Source: Spirochaetales bacterium (GTDB taxonomy: Bacteria; Spirochaetota; Spirochaetia; DTKZ01). Taken from it: 10,793 bases of DNA. Both the position numbers and the translations under genes were made by a program. Location of the stretch: NCBI GenBank assembly GCA_031274005.1, contig JAISQU010000174.1:1-10793 (forward strand), read 5' to 3'. Shown in pieces: positions 5,450 to 10,793 of the stretch; positions within the stretch are counted from its first letter, which is position 1; each line of letters starts with the position of its first letter. The notes beneath the pieces are model-generated. The model was not told where the DNA came from and did no database searches. It saw nothing but the letters and a program-made list of their open reading frames with translations.

Positions 5450-7974
5450 CACCGGAACCTCCTGAGAAACCCGTAGCCTTCATCCTGGTTAACGGGGAAC
5501 AAAAGCCCCACCGCGAGATACACGGCAATACCTATGCCCAGAAGAACAGGAAAACCCGAGGACACAGACAAAATTCTCGCCAAAGCGCTTCCCGCAAGGG
5601 ACAGCCCGCCGTTCATGCCCCAGGCCCAGGGCAAAAGATGGGGCTTGGATTCCTGCAGGGCATCCAGCCCGTTGGGGTAGGGAACTCCCATAAAGAACGC
5701 GACGGGGGCAATCACCGCGACGGCGGCCAGAATCCTCACCGGCAGGGTCGAGGAATGATAGTTCGCCAGGAAACCGTCAAGTCCGAAAATATAGAAAAAC
5801 AGCCCCGCCGCGATAAGTATCGCCGCGCCCAAAACAACCCAGATGCGGCAGCTCTTGAAATAACCGGAGGCCAGGTTCCCCAAAGCGGAAAAAGCAAGCA
5901 TCGCGGTAATGACTATGCTCGTTGAGTATGTGGGGTTGGAAAGAAAAACACTCAGGCGCTGAATCAGGTAAATCTCAATCAGCATATATCCCAGGCCCAG
6001 CCCCGCGTAGTAGAGGATGACGCCCGCCGTTCCCCTGCGGTTTCCGGAAAGCTGCTTCCAGCGGACAATCACGGGAAGCAGAATAACCACAAGCCCGAAG
6101 ATGCAGGCCTGAATCAGCATACCCAGAAGAAGCAGATAACCCCACTCTTCGGACACATCCTCCATCTGGTCAAGATACATGGGCAGGCTGCCCAATTTGA
6201 GAAAGCCCGAATAATAGGGCCGCGAATCTTCTATGGGCCTGATGTCAAAAACGTACTGCTCCTCAATGGCACGGGCGTTGCCCGCGAAAAACTCAGGGAT
6301 AGCCGTCCTGTACATATCGGCGTTGGTAAAACTTTCTACGACTTCGGCGTTCTGCTTTCCGAAATGCTGCTGGTAGACGCCCAAAAGAATGTTGATGTCC
6401 CGCCGGGGCAGTTCCGCGCCGGGCACATACAGGGGTTCGAAAGAACGGGTACGTACAAAATTGTTCAGATCGTAGACCTCGCCCTCAGTAAAAGGAGTTT
6501 TCTTGATGAGTATGGTCGTTGTCGACATAAAAAGGCCGAAGGAGTACATGTTCTGCTGCGGATCGGACATTCCCGCTTCTTTCATTGCAAGGATTATGGT
6601 ATTGAGGAGTTTCAGCACATTGCGCGGCGGGTTCAGGCGGTCCCATACGGTAACCGAAAGAACTCCGTCCGGCTTCAGGCTGCCGAAGTATTCCGTGAAG
6701 GCCTCGATGGTATATTTGTAGTCCTCGTGCACAGGGTATCCGCCGGAGTCCGAAAGGCCAATAGAATCGACCAGGCTGATCTCAATAAGGTCGTAGGCGT
6801 TCTTATGATCGAGGCAATAGGATCTGGGCTCACCCTGAATTATGTTGAGATTGCTTGAATTAAAAAGATCTCCGGTAAAACGCGTTACATTTCTGTCGCG
6901 GCGCAGAAGCCCTATCATCTCGGAGGAGGGTTCCACAATGTCTATTGCCTGCGCCCCCTTGTAGCGCGCGACCTGGGCGTTGATGCCGCCCGACAAATTA
7001 ATAAGAAGAACAGAGGGGTTTGAAATCATCGTGTAGGGCGCGGCCATGGGCAGGTAATCCATATAGGCCCTCTCGTCTTCGCGCAGGGCGCCCATGATGC
7101 CTATGGGCCCGGAACCGTCGATAAAAAGCCCCCAGTACATCTGGCTCGAAATGTTCGGAATCTTCAGGGCCGCGTTGTCCGAAAGCCCCGGCGCGAAGTG
7201 AAAATACTGCGAAGCGTATACATGGAACTCCCCGCCCGGCCCGTAGGAATGATGCACCAGTTTCGAGTCGGGATACTTGCGCACATAACTTATAGCCTTG
7301 TAATCGGAAACGCGTATGTCTCCCCAGAAAAAAGTGAAACAGATCGAACACAGTGCGGAAAGGGCAAGAGGAACAAGCTGAACCATGGAAAACTGGAAGC
7401 TGCACGTCATATCATCCGCGATAACGCAGGAAAAAAGCGCCGCGATGATGGTCAGTCCCAGAATGGGCAGAATGAGGTATTGCGGCGGCAAAAGGAACAT
7501 AAAGACAATGATGAAAAATCCGCCCACGCCTGAACCTATCATGTTCCAGAAATACACCTGCTGAATCTGTTCCCTCAGGGTAATAAAAGCGACGCCCGTA
7601 AAGGTGGCGACGCCGAAAAACGGCGCCCCGTAAATGATGTAGTACGCTCCGATAAACCACAACTGCCGCGAATCGGATGCCAGAAAAACCGGATTAAACG
7701 GCACGAGCTGCGCGGTAATCGTCGCCAGCGACATCAGAAGCGGCAGGCTGATGGCCGACACCGACATAATGAGATCCGCCCGGCGGCGCACCCAGTCCGA
7801 AAGAAAAGTCAGAATAATCCCGGAAAGGCCAATACCCAGAAGCGCCGTGGAAATAACCAGTGACCCGAAATTGGACCAACCCCCCACGGAAAAAATGCGC
7901 ATCACATACAGTTCGTAAGAAATTCCCGCGATGGAAATAAAAAACAGGGCAATCAATTTTGAATTCTTATTCAT
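5449..7974 (-). CDS. Polytopic membrane protein with a spermidine-synthase-like (SAM-dependent) domain
   Basis: A protein of 841 aa. About seven predicted membrane spans (starting near 7, 36, 68, 108, 143, 166 and 195) precede a soluble Rossmann domain at about 220-605, followed by further spans (about 611-638, 650-670, 685-705, 712-732, 745-765 and 785-825). The soluble part resembles the spermidine-synthase fold: VLLINLSGG (322-330) as the glycine loop, acidic IDIVEP (344-349), YDLIEISLVDS (394-404) and LKPDGVLSVTVW (433-444), then SRPYYS (584-589). The loop is poorer in glycine than true aminopropyltransferases, and their catalytic aspartate is not evident, so polyamine synthesis is not claimed. 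Such membrane-embedded homologues are widespread and mostly uncharacterised. It is the first gene of the leftward train, TGATG-coupled to the reductase. The ATG at 7974 has only a weak Shine-Dalgarno. Confidence 0.82.
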   Translation of the reverse strand: MNKNSKLIALFFISIAGISYELYVMRIFSVGGWSNFGSLVISTALLGIGLSGIILTFLSDWVRRRADLIMSVSAISLPLLMSLATITAQLVPFNPVFLASDSRQLWFIGAYYIIYGAPFFGVATFTGVAFITLREQIQQVYFWNMIGSGVGGFFIIVFMFLLPPQYLILPILGLTIIAALFSCVIADDMTCSFQFSMVQLVPLALSALCSICFTFFWGDIRVSDYKAISYVRKYPDSKLVHHSYGPGGEFHVYASQYFHFAPGLSDNAALKIPNISSQMYWGLFIDGSGPIGIMGALREDERAYMDYLPMAAPYTMISNPSVLLINLSGGINAQVARYKGAQAIDIVEPSSEMIGLLRRDRNVTRFTGDLFNSSNLNIIQGEPRSYCLDHKNAYDLIEISLVDSIGLSDSGGYPVHEDYKYTIEAFTEYFGSLKPDGVLSVTVWDRLNPPRNVLKLLNTIILAMKEAGMSDPQQNMYSFGLFMSTTTILIKKTPFTEGEVYDLNNFVRTRSFEPLYVPGAELPRRDINILLGVYQQHFGKQNAEVVESFTNADMYRTAIPEFFAGNARAIEEQYVFDIRPIEDSRPYYSGFLKLGSLPMYLDQMEDVSEEWGYLLLLGMLIQACIFGLVVILLPVIVRWKQLSGNRRGTAGVILYYAGLGLGYMLIEIYLIQRLSVFLSNPTYSTSIVITAMLAFSALGNLASGYFKSCRIWVVLGAAILIAAGLFFYIFGLDGFLANYHSSTLPVRILAAVAVIAPVAFFMGVPYPNGLDALQESKPHLLPWAWGMNGGLSLAGSALARILSVSSGFPVLLGIGIAVYLAVGLLFPVNQDEGYGFLRRFR
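5458..5463 (-). promoter_or_regulatory. Strong ribosome binding site of the FabG-like gene
   Basis: A perfect AGGAGG on the minus strand within the last codons of the 841-aa membrane-protein gene. It is 8 nt from ATG 5449 and 5 nt from GTG 5452. It supports independent strong initiation of the reductase even though the genes overlap. Confidence 0.8.
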
Positions 7975-8016
7975 GGCAGAAAGCGTATCAAATAACGCAA
8001 TTATTCACAACAGCGC

Positions 8017-8045
8017 TTGACACAATTAGTCAAACCTAATATGAT
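8017..8045 (+). promoter_or_regulatory. Near-consensus sigma-70-type promoter with overlapping inverted repeats
   Basis: TTGACA (8017-8022), a 17-nt spacer and TATGAT (8040-8045). The -35 is perfect and the -10 is one base off. Two palindromes overlap it: ttgac/gtcaa (8017-8021 and 8029-8033) and ctaat/attag (8036-8040 and 8044-8048), the second centred on the -10. They may be repressor sites. It points toward the outer-membrane protein gene, giving a leader of about 220 nt if it drives that gene. Confidence 0.68.
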
Positions 8046-8077
8046 TAGCGAACAGAAAGAGAGAAGGGTATTTTTTT

Positions 8078-8120
8078 CTACATAAATGTAGCGTATTATC
8101 GTAAAACTACGAAAATGTAG
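8078..8120. promoter_or_regulatory. Two related 14-bp palindromes (operator candidates)
   Basis: The palindromes ctacataaatgtag (8078-8091) and ctacgaaaatgtag (8107-8120) match at 12 of 14 positions, and their centres are 29 bp apart, close to three helical turns. Both lie downstream of the 8017-8045 promoter and upstream of the outer-membrane protein gene. Spacing and symmetry suggest a dimeric regulator binding side by side; the regulator is unknown. They could instead form small hairpins in the leader RNA. Confidence 0.55.
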
Positions 8121-8231
8121 TATAAAATTGGCGCGTATCTCAATGGCGGAAAACCGGATATAACTATTTCTTTATGCCATATAGACTAAAAACGGTTTAG
8201 GAAACAAGGTATTTTGGCATGGTTCATGCTA

Positions 8232-8237
8232 TATAAT
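8232..8237 (+). promoter_or_regulatory. Perfect -10 hexamer just upstream of the outer-membrane protein gene
   Basis: TATAAT at 8232-8237 would start transcription near 8243 and give a leader of about 30 nt. No -35 is found at 16-18 nt; a TTGGCA at 8214-8219 is only 12 nt away, which is too close. If used, this site probably needs an activator or relies on the -10 alone. The gene's Shine-Dalgarno AAGGAG (8259-8264) is 8 nt from the ATG. Confidence 0.45.
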
Positions 8238-8272
8238 ACTTATACAACATTTTTGACGAAGGAGAATAGAAA

Positions 8273-9205
8273 ATGAAAAAGATTCTTGTTGCTCTTCTGT
8301 TCCTGGCGGCCTTGGGCGGCTTTGCCATGGCGCAGGAAGCTCTGGAGGGCCTCAGCGTAGGCGGCGAATTCTGGAAAGACGCCGATGAGGAAGGCGATGT
8401 AGGGTTCGCTCCCTTTGCCGAGTATGAAAAATCCATAGACGCCCTGGATATTTATCTCAAGGCTGAATACGATGTAAAGCTCGACGACGATACAAACCAG
8501 GCGTTCTATCTTGAAGAAGGTTTTACCTACAACATCGAAGGCGCCGGCCCGGGAACGCTTTCCTTTGCTATTACCAACTACAACCTCTTTGGTACCAGCA
8601 TCACAGAACCCGACGACTATGACGGTGGGACCTGGGATTTCTACGGCGCGGATGACAGTATTTACGGGAAAGACGATAAAGTAACCGGTTATTTCGAGTT
8701 CAGCGCGGGATACGAGGTTGAAGGCTTCTCTATTACGGCCGGTTTTGACTGGGGCTACCTGCCCGGTAAGATTGACGTGGGCGGCGCCGAAAAAATGGAT
8801 ACTTCATTTAAGGAACTGTTCGGCATAATCGGGTATACGCACTCCACCGATATTGGTGATTTCGGCATTGAGGGTACGGCAATCTATACTCTTGATTATG
8901 GCTGGAAAGACTATGGCGGCGGCGGGGAGGATAAATCAGTGGAAGACCTCTACGAATTTGACATCGTTCTGTCCTACGCCCAGGAAAAATTCCAGATAAC
9001 TCTGGAAGCGGACCTTCCCAAAAACTATGACGGGAAATTCCTTAAAGATTACACAATCCTTCCCGGCGTCGAAGTCTATATCGACAATTTCACGATTTTC
9101 GGCGAACTCCAGATTGCTCACGTTGACGATGCCAACGAAGGTGCGGGTGACAAAGAATCAAAAACCTGGACCGGATTCCTTGTCGGTTTAAAGTACGCCT
9201 TTTGA
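8273..9205 (+). CDS. Putative outer-membrane beta-barrel protein with signal peptide
   Basis: The N-terminus is a textbook signal peptide: MKK, a hydrophobic core and AMA|QE cleavage after residue 20. The mature 290 aa are rich in Asp, Glu, Gly and aromatic residues and show the alternating pattern of membrane beta strands (for example SFAITNYNLFG, GYEVEGFSITAGFDWGY, FLVGLKYAF). The last residue is Phe, the usual C-terminal signal for barrel assembly. No known family was recognised; porin-like or channel function is inference. It stands alone, divergent from the leftward train, with a good Shine-Dalgarno (AAGGAG, 8-nt spacing), its own promoter candidates and an intrinsic terminator, so it is probably monocistronic. 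The AT-rich upstream region with operator-like repeats suggests regulated expression. Confidence 0.8.
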   Translation: MKKILVALLFLAALGGFAMAQEALEGLSVGGEFWKDADEEGDVGFAPFAEYEKSIDALDIYLKAEYDVKLDDDTNQAFYLEEGFTYNIEGAGPGTLSFAITNYNLFGTSITEPDDYDGGTWDFYGADDSIYGKDDKVTGYFEFSAGYEVEGFSITAGFDWGYLPGKIDVGGAEKMDTSFKELFGIIGYTHSTDIGDFGIEGTAIYTLDYGWKDYGGGGEDKSVEDLYEFDIVLSYAQEKFQITLEADLPKNYDGKFLKDYTILPGVEVYIDNFTIFGELQIAHVDDANEGAGDKESKTWTGFLVGLKYAF

Positions 9206-9210
9206 TTCGC

Positions 9211-9248
9211 GCGGATCCATCAGCCCCTTTCAGGGGTGATGGACCCGC
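9211..9248 (+). terminator. Long 3' hairpin right after the outer-membrane protein stop
   Basis: The arms gcggatccatcagcccct and aggggtgatggacccgc form about 16 pairs with one mismatch, one bulged G and the loop ttc. It begins 5 nt after the stop but has no T tract, so it is more likely an mRNA 3' stabilising hairpin or a repeat unit than an intrinsic terminator. Confidence 0.5.
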
Positions 9249-9278
9249 ATAAAATCTATACCTCGCAGAACGACGATA

Positions 9279-9298
9279 CCTCGCCCTTCAGGGCGAGG
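9279..9298. terminator. Second 3' hairpin
   Basis: A perfect 8-bp stem cctcgccc with loop ttca. A T7 run occurs only about 15 nt downstream (9314-9320), so termination efficiency would be low. It may act with its neighbours as a backup. Confidence 0.4.
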
Positions 9299-9332
9299 AG
9301 AGTCATTAAAATATTTTTTTATGCTTCACCTG

Positions 9333-9357
9333 ACCTCCCCTCACGGGGAGGTTTTTT
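9333..9357 (+). terminator. Intrinsic (Rho-independent) terminator of the outer-membrane protein gene
   Basis: The stem acctcccc, loop tcac and ggggaggt run directly into TTTTTT. This is a strong GC-rich 8-bp stem with an immediate U run on the plus strand, about 130 nt after the stop codon. Confidence 0.9.
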
Positions 9358-9378
9358 GCCGCGAAGTATAGTATACTA

Positions 9379-9426
9379 AGAGCCTGTTTAATATCTTGCC
9401 CTGCCCCCCGGGCGCGCAAGGGATTG
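9379..9426 (+). repeat. Dispersed repeat, copy 2 (inverted relative to 97-141)
   Basis: Begins agagcctgtttaatatcttg, then ccctg plus C6, and ends gggcgcgcaagggattg. It is the inverted partner of 97-141 with a 3-nt length difference in the C-rich middle. It lies 21 nt after the terminator T run. Both copies are 3' of a gene and in the same sense as that gene. Confidence 0.8.
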
Positions 9427-9486
9427 CAGGGGTTTAGCCACGGCGCAGCCGGGGCCGGAGCGATAGCGCAGCCCCGAAAAGCCCGG

Positions 9487-9511
9487 TTTTTTGCGGTTTC
9501 GCCGCAAAAAA
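9487..9511. repeat. Perfect 10-bp palindrome with T/A tracts
   Basis: The arms ttttttgcgg and ccgcaaaaaa flank the loop tttcg. The tract order (T before the stem, A after it) is the reverse of a terminator on both strands. In style it matches the hairpins clustered at 2351-2498. Confidence 0.65.
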
Positions 9512-9566
9512 TGCGCGCGAATGATTACGGTTTTCATTTCGAAACCGACTCATATGGAAAGATGTT

Positions 9567-10214
9567 TCAAATGTTGTCGGTTTTTTCTTTTCCCGCGTAG
9601 ATGAGGGGCAGGCTGACAAGGGTGACGGCGAACTTTACCGCCAGATTCATGATAAAAATATCCAGCACAACCTCCCAGGGCAGGGTAAAGGCGAACGCGC
9701 CCAGGGCAAAAATCGCGTTATCCGCCGGGACGCTGACGGAATTGCTTACCAGAACCCTGAGCCATTTTTTGCCGCGGGTTACGCGGCGGACAAACCAACT
9801 GTACACTTCGGTGTCGGCAAGTTCGCTGACCAGCTCCGCGGCAATCGAGGCCAGTACAATACGCCAAACCGGGTCAAAAACCGCGCGGAACTGCTCGCCC
9901 AGCCCCCAGGAGGGGTCTTCAGGCGCGCGGGCTGTAAAAAAAAGGTATACCGCCATAAAAAGATTTATGCCTCCGGCGGTAAGGATGAGGGTCCGGGCGG
10001 CGCGTTTTCCCAGACTTTTGTGAACCAGGTCGCGCAGCGTAAAAGTTATGGGGTAGATGAACGTGCCCATATCAACGGACAGGCCCGCGACAAGGCCGAT
10101 TTTCAGACTCGCTATATCCGCCAGCATTTGCGCGGCAAGATACATGCCGATAAGAACGATGGGCCAGGGCGTATACGTTTGGCCCGGGACCCCTGCGCGG
10201 GAAGATTCAGACAT
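9567..10214 (-). CDS. Queuosine precursor transporter, VUT/YhhQ family
   Basis: An inner-membrane protein of 215 aa with about six hydrophobic spans. Family signatures (Pfam Vut_1, COG1738) are clear: DMGTFIYPITFTLRD (48-62), ELVSELADTEVYSWF (127-141) and VSNSVSVPADNAIFALG (156-172). E. coli YhhQ imports the queuosine precursors preQ0 and preQ1 for the tRNA wobble base. The preQ1-type riboswitch immediately upstream independently supports the substrate. The Shine-Dalgarno AAGGAG is 7 nt before the ATG and forms the riboswitch tail. It is monocistronic in this window. The gene symbol yhhQ would be by analogy, so it is left open. Confidence 0.93.
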   Translation of the reverse strand: MSESSRAGVPGQTYTPWPIVLIGMYLAAQMLADIASLKIGLVAGLSVDMGTFIYPITFTLRDLVHKSLGKRAARTLILTAGGINLFMAVYLFFTARAPEDPSWGLGEQFRAVFDPVWRIVLASIAAELVSELADTEVYSWFVRRVTRGKKWLRVLVSNSVSVPADNAIFALGAFAFTLPWEVVLDIFIMNLAVKFAVTLVSLPLIYAGKEKTDNI

Positions 10215-10221
10215 GAAAGGA

Positions 10222-10260
10222 CTCCTTGTTTTTTTTTAAAGGCGGGAACCGCGACCGCCT
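10222..10260 (-). promoter_or_regulatory. PreQ1-I riboswitch overlapping the Shine-Dalgarno of the transporter
   Basis: In the leader RNA, aggcgg (10260-10255) pairs with ccgccu (10245-10240) around the nine-base loop ucgcgguuc, then uu, A9, c and AAGGAG. This matches the class I preQ1 aptamer layout, notably the Thermoanaerobacter tengcongensis example: GGUCGC, a G then U, the C just before the 3' arm that contacts preQ1 (here 10246), and an A-rich tail ending CAAGG. The pseudoknot formed by loop and tail would take in the Shine-Dalgarno, so ligand should repress translation. The loop is one base shorter and the A tract longer than in that example. Confidence 0.88.
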
Positions 10261-10270
10261 GTTTTCCCGT

Positions 10271-10300
10271 ATTCTACCCCAAAATAAACTGAAAAAGCAA
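10271..10300 (-). promoter_or_regulatory. Promoter for the riboswitch and transporter gene
   Basis: On the minus strand, TTGCTT (10300-10295), an 18-nt spacer and TAGAAT (10276-10271). Transcription would begin near 10265, a few bases before the first riboswitch stem, which fits the short leader expected for this riboswitch class. Confidence 0.6.
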
Positions 10301-10340
10301 TGCGCGCAAACTTGACAGCAGGAATTCTAAATTTAGGATA

Positions 10341-10367
10341 ACCACGGACCACACAGACCACACGGAC
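10341..10367. repeat. Tandem 9-nt repeat next to the GxxExxY gene
   Basis: Three units: accacggac, cacacagac and cacacggac. They end 3 nt before the stop codon of the leftward GxxExxY gene. Inverted copies of the unit occur at the other side of the gene (10785-10793). Confidence 0.75.
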
Positions 10368-10370
10368 AAA

Positions 10371-10733
10371 TCAATGAACGATCCTTATGATTTCTGCTTT
10401 GGGATAGGCACAAAAATTGACTAAAAAACCCAATTTCAGTCCGGTTGCGGCTAAATAATTGAGCACTTGTGCGTTGTATTCGTTGGTGAGCTTGGTTACC
10501 GCTTTGATTTCTATGATGATTTTTTCATAACAAACGAAATCAGCCAGATAAAATTGCTTTAACGGCTTGCCATCGTAGAGTATGGAAAGCTTTTTTTGCA
10601 CTTCATAGGGTATTTCCGCTTTTTGTAATTCAATTTCCATGGCTTCCTGATATACCGCTTCCAGAAAACCACTCCCCAACTTCCTGTTTACTTCATAAAT
10701 ACAGGCCCGAATACGGTAACTTTCCTCTTCCAT
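10371..10733 (-). CDS. GxxExxY family protein (PD-(D/E)xK-like fold)
   Basis: A small protein of 120 aa from ATG 10733. The family name motif is GFLEAVY (G22, E25, Y28). It is followed by FYLADF (D65), IIIEIKAV (E75, K77) and NAQVLNYL (Q89), the D..ExK..Q layout of the PD-(D/E)xK nuclease superfamily, and ends with the typical LVNF. Nuclease activity of these proteins is not proven. ATG 10763 would add a lysine-rich tail (RARKKKKFC) that family members lack, so 10733 is preferred; neither start has a strong Shine-Dalgarno. Composition is clearly more AT-rich than the leftward train, and the gene is framed by inverted short repeats, both suggesting horizontal spread. Confidence 0.88.
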   Translation of the reverse strand: MEEESYRIRACIYEVNRKLGSGFLEAVYQEAMEIELQKAEIPYEVQKKLSILYDGKPLKQFYLADFVCYEKIIIEIKAVTKLTNEYNAQVLNYLAATGLKLGFLVNFCAYPKAEIIRIVH

Positions 10734-10763
10734 ACAGAATTTCTTTTTCTTTCTTGCCCTCAT

Positions 10764-10793
10764 TCATACTATATTATCGTCTTCGTCCGTGTT
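10764..10793 (-). promoter_or_regulatory. Possible promoter for the GxxExxY gene at the window edge
   Basis: On the minus strand the sequence just before ATG 10763 contains taatat and tatagt, plausible -10 boxes for transcription beginning near the gene. The -35 would fall at or beyond the window end, so this is tentative. Confidence 0.3.
10785..10793. repeat. Inverted copy of the 9-nt repeat, cut by the window end
   Basis: gtccgtgtt is the reverse complement of aacacggac, the unit found at 10341-10367 (for example cacacggac). The array probably continues beyond the window. Confidence 0.6.

Larger units (their letters stand above)
9206..9566. other. Gene-free region between the outer-membrane protein and transporter genes
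   Basis: No coding region is supported. In order it contains a long hairpin, a second hairpin, an intrinsic terminator, the 48-bp dispersed repeat, a cggggc/gccccg palindrome (about 9450-9476) and the palindrome at 9487-9511. Near the transporter stop, aaaccgac (9542-9549) can pair with gtcggttt (9576-9583) or partly with cggttt (9528-9533). That could be a weak 3' structure for the leftward transporter gene, but it lacks a proper U run on the minus strand. Confidence 0.6.

Noticed and set aside
8085..8119. Start-stop mini-ORFs (ATG TAG) in both 14-bp palindromes
   Set aside because: No Shine-Dalgarno lies at a usable distance; the atgtag is simply part of the palindrome.
9542..9583. Intrinsic terminator after the transporter gene
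   Set aside because: The U run is on the plus-strand side only and the loop is about 26 nt, so it does not make a convincing leftward terminator.
10312..10339. Plus-strand promoter TTGACA, 16 nt, TAGGAT, over the ctaaatttag palindrome
   Set aside because: It points into the 3' end of the leftward GxxExxY gene with no plus-strand gene downstream, and the -10 is weak. An antisense role is possible but unsupported.

Overview
The window looks like chromosomal DNA from a host-associated spirochaete, most plausibly a termite-gut-type Treponema. This is inference. It rests on a signal-peptide outer-membrane barrel protein of the style common in treponemes, a lipoprotein-type ApbE like the treponemal Ftp enzyme, the Gx/NusG-II pair, fairly GC-rich coding DNA, and intergenic DNA full of short palindromes. 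No rRNA, tRNA, CRISPR array, phage gene or transposase was seen.

Layout. From 7974 down to 176 runs a compact leftward train of seven genes: a large polytopic protein with a spermidine-synthase-like domain; a FabG-like short-chain reductase; a NusG-domain-II protein; a Gx transporter fused to an EcfT-like membrane domain; the 23S rRNA methyltransferase RlmE; the FAD:protein FMN transferase ApbE; and a short-chain polyprenyl diphosphate synthase. Several junctions overlap (5449, 4256-4272) or abut, so most of the train is probably one transcript. Between RlmE and the conserved part of ApbE lie five consecutive hairpins (2351-2498) that blur the ApbE start.

From 7975 to 8272 is an AT-rich divergent region. 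It holds a near-consensus promoter and paired palindromes, and leads rightward into a single outer-membrane protein gene (8273-9205). That gene is followed by three hairpins, the last a clear intrinsic terminator. A repeat of about 48 bp after it (9379-9426) is the inverted copy of one downstream of the polyprenyl synthase gene (97-141).

On the right, a leftward queuosine-precursor transporter gene (9567-10214) sits behind a promoter and a recognisable preQ1-I riboswitch whose tail contains the Shine-Dalgarno sequence. Beyond it is a GxxExxY-family gene framed by inverted copies of a 9-nt acacggac-type repeat; this looks like a small transferable cassette cut by the window end.

How the genes may work together. 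ApbE, NusG-II, Gx and polyprenyl synthase are the kinds of proteins found in Listeria-type flavin-based extracellular electron-transfer loci and in other ApbE-dependent flavinylation systems. No flavinylated acceptor or NADH dehydrogenase is present here, so this would be a partial or variant set whose substrate protein is encoded elsewhere.
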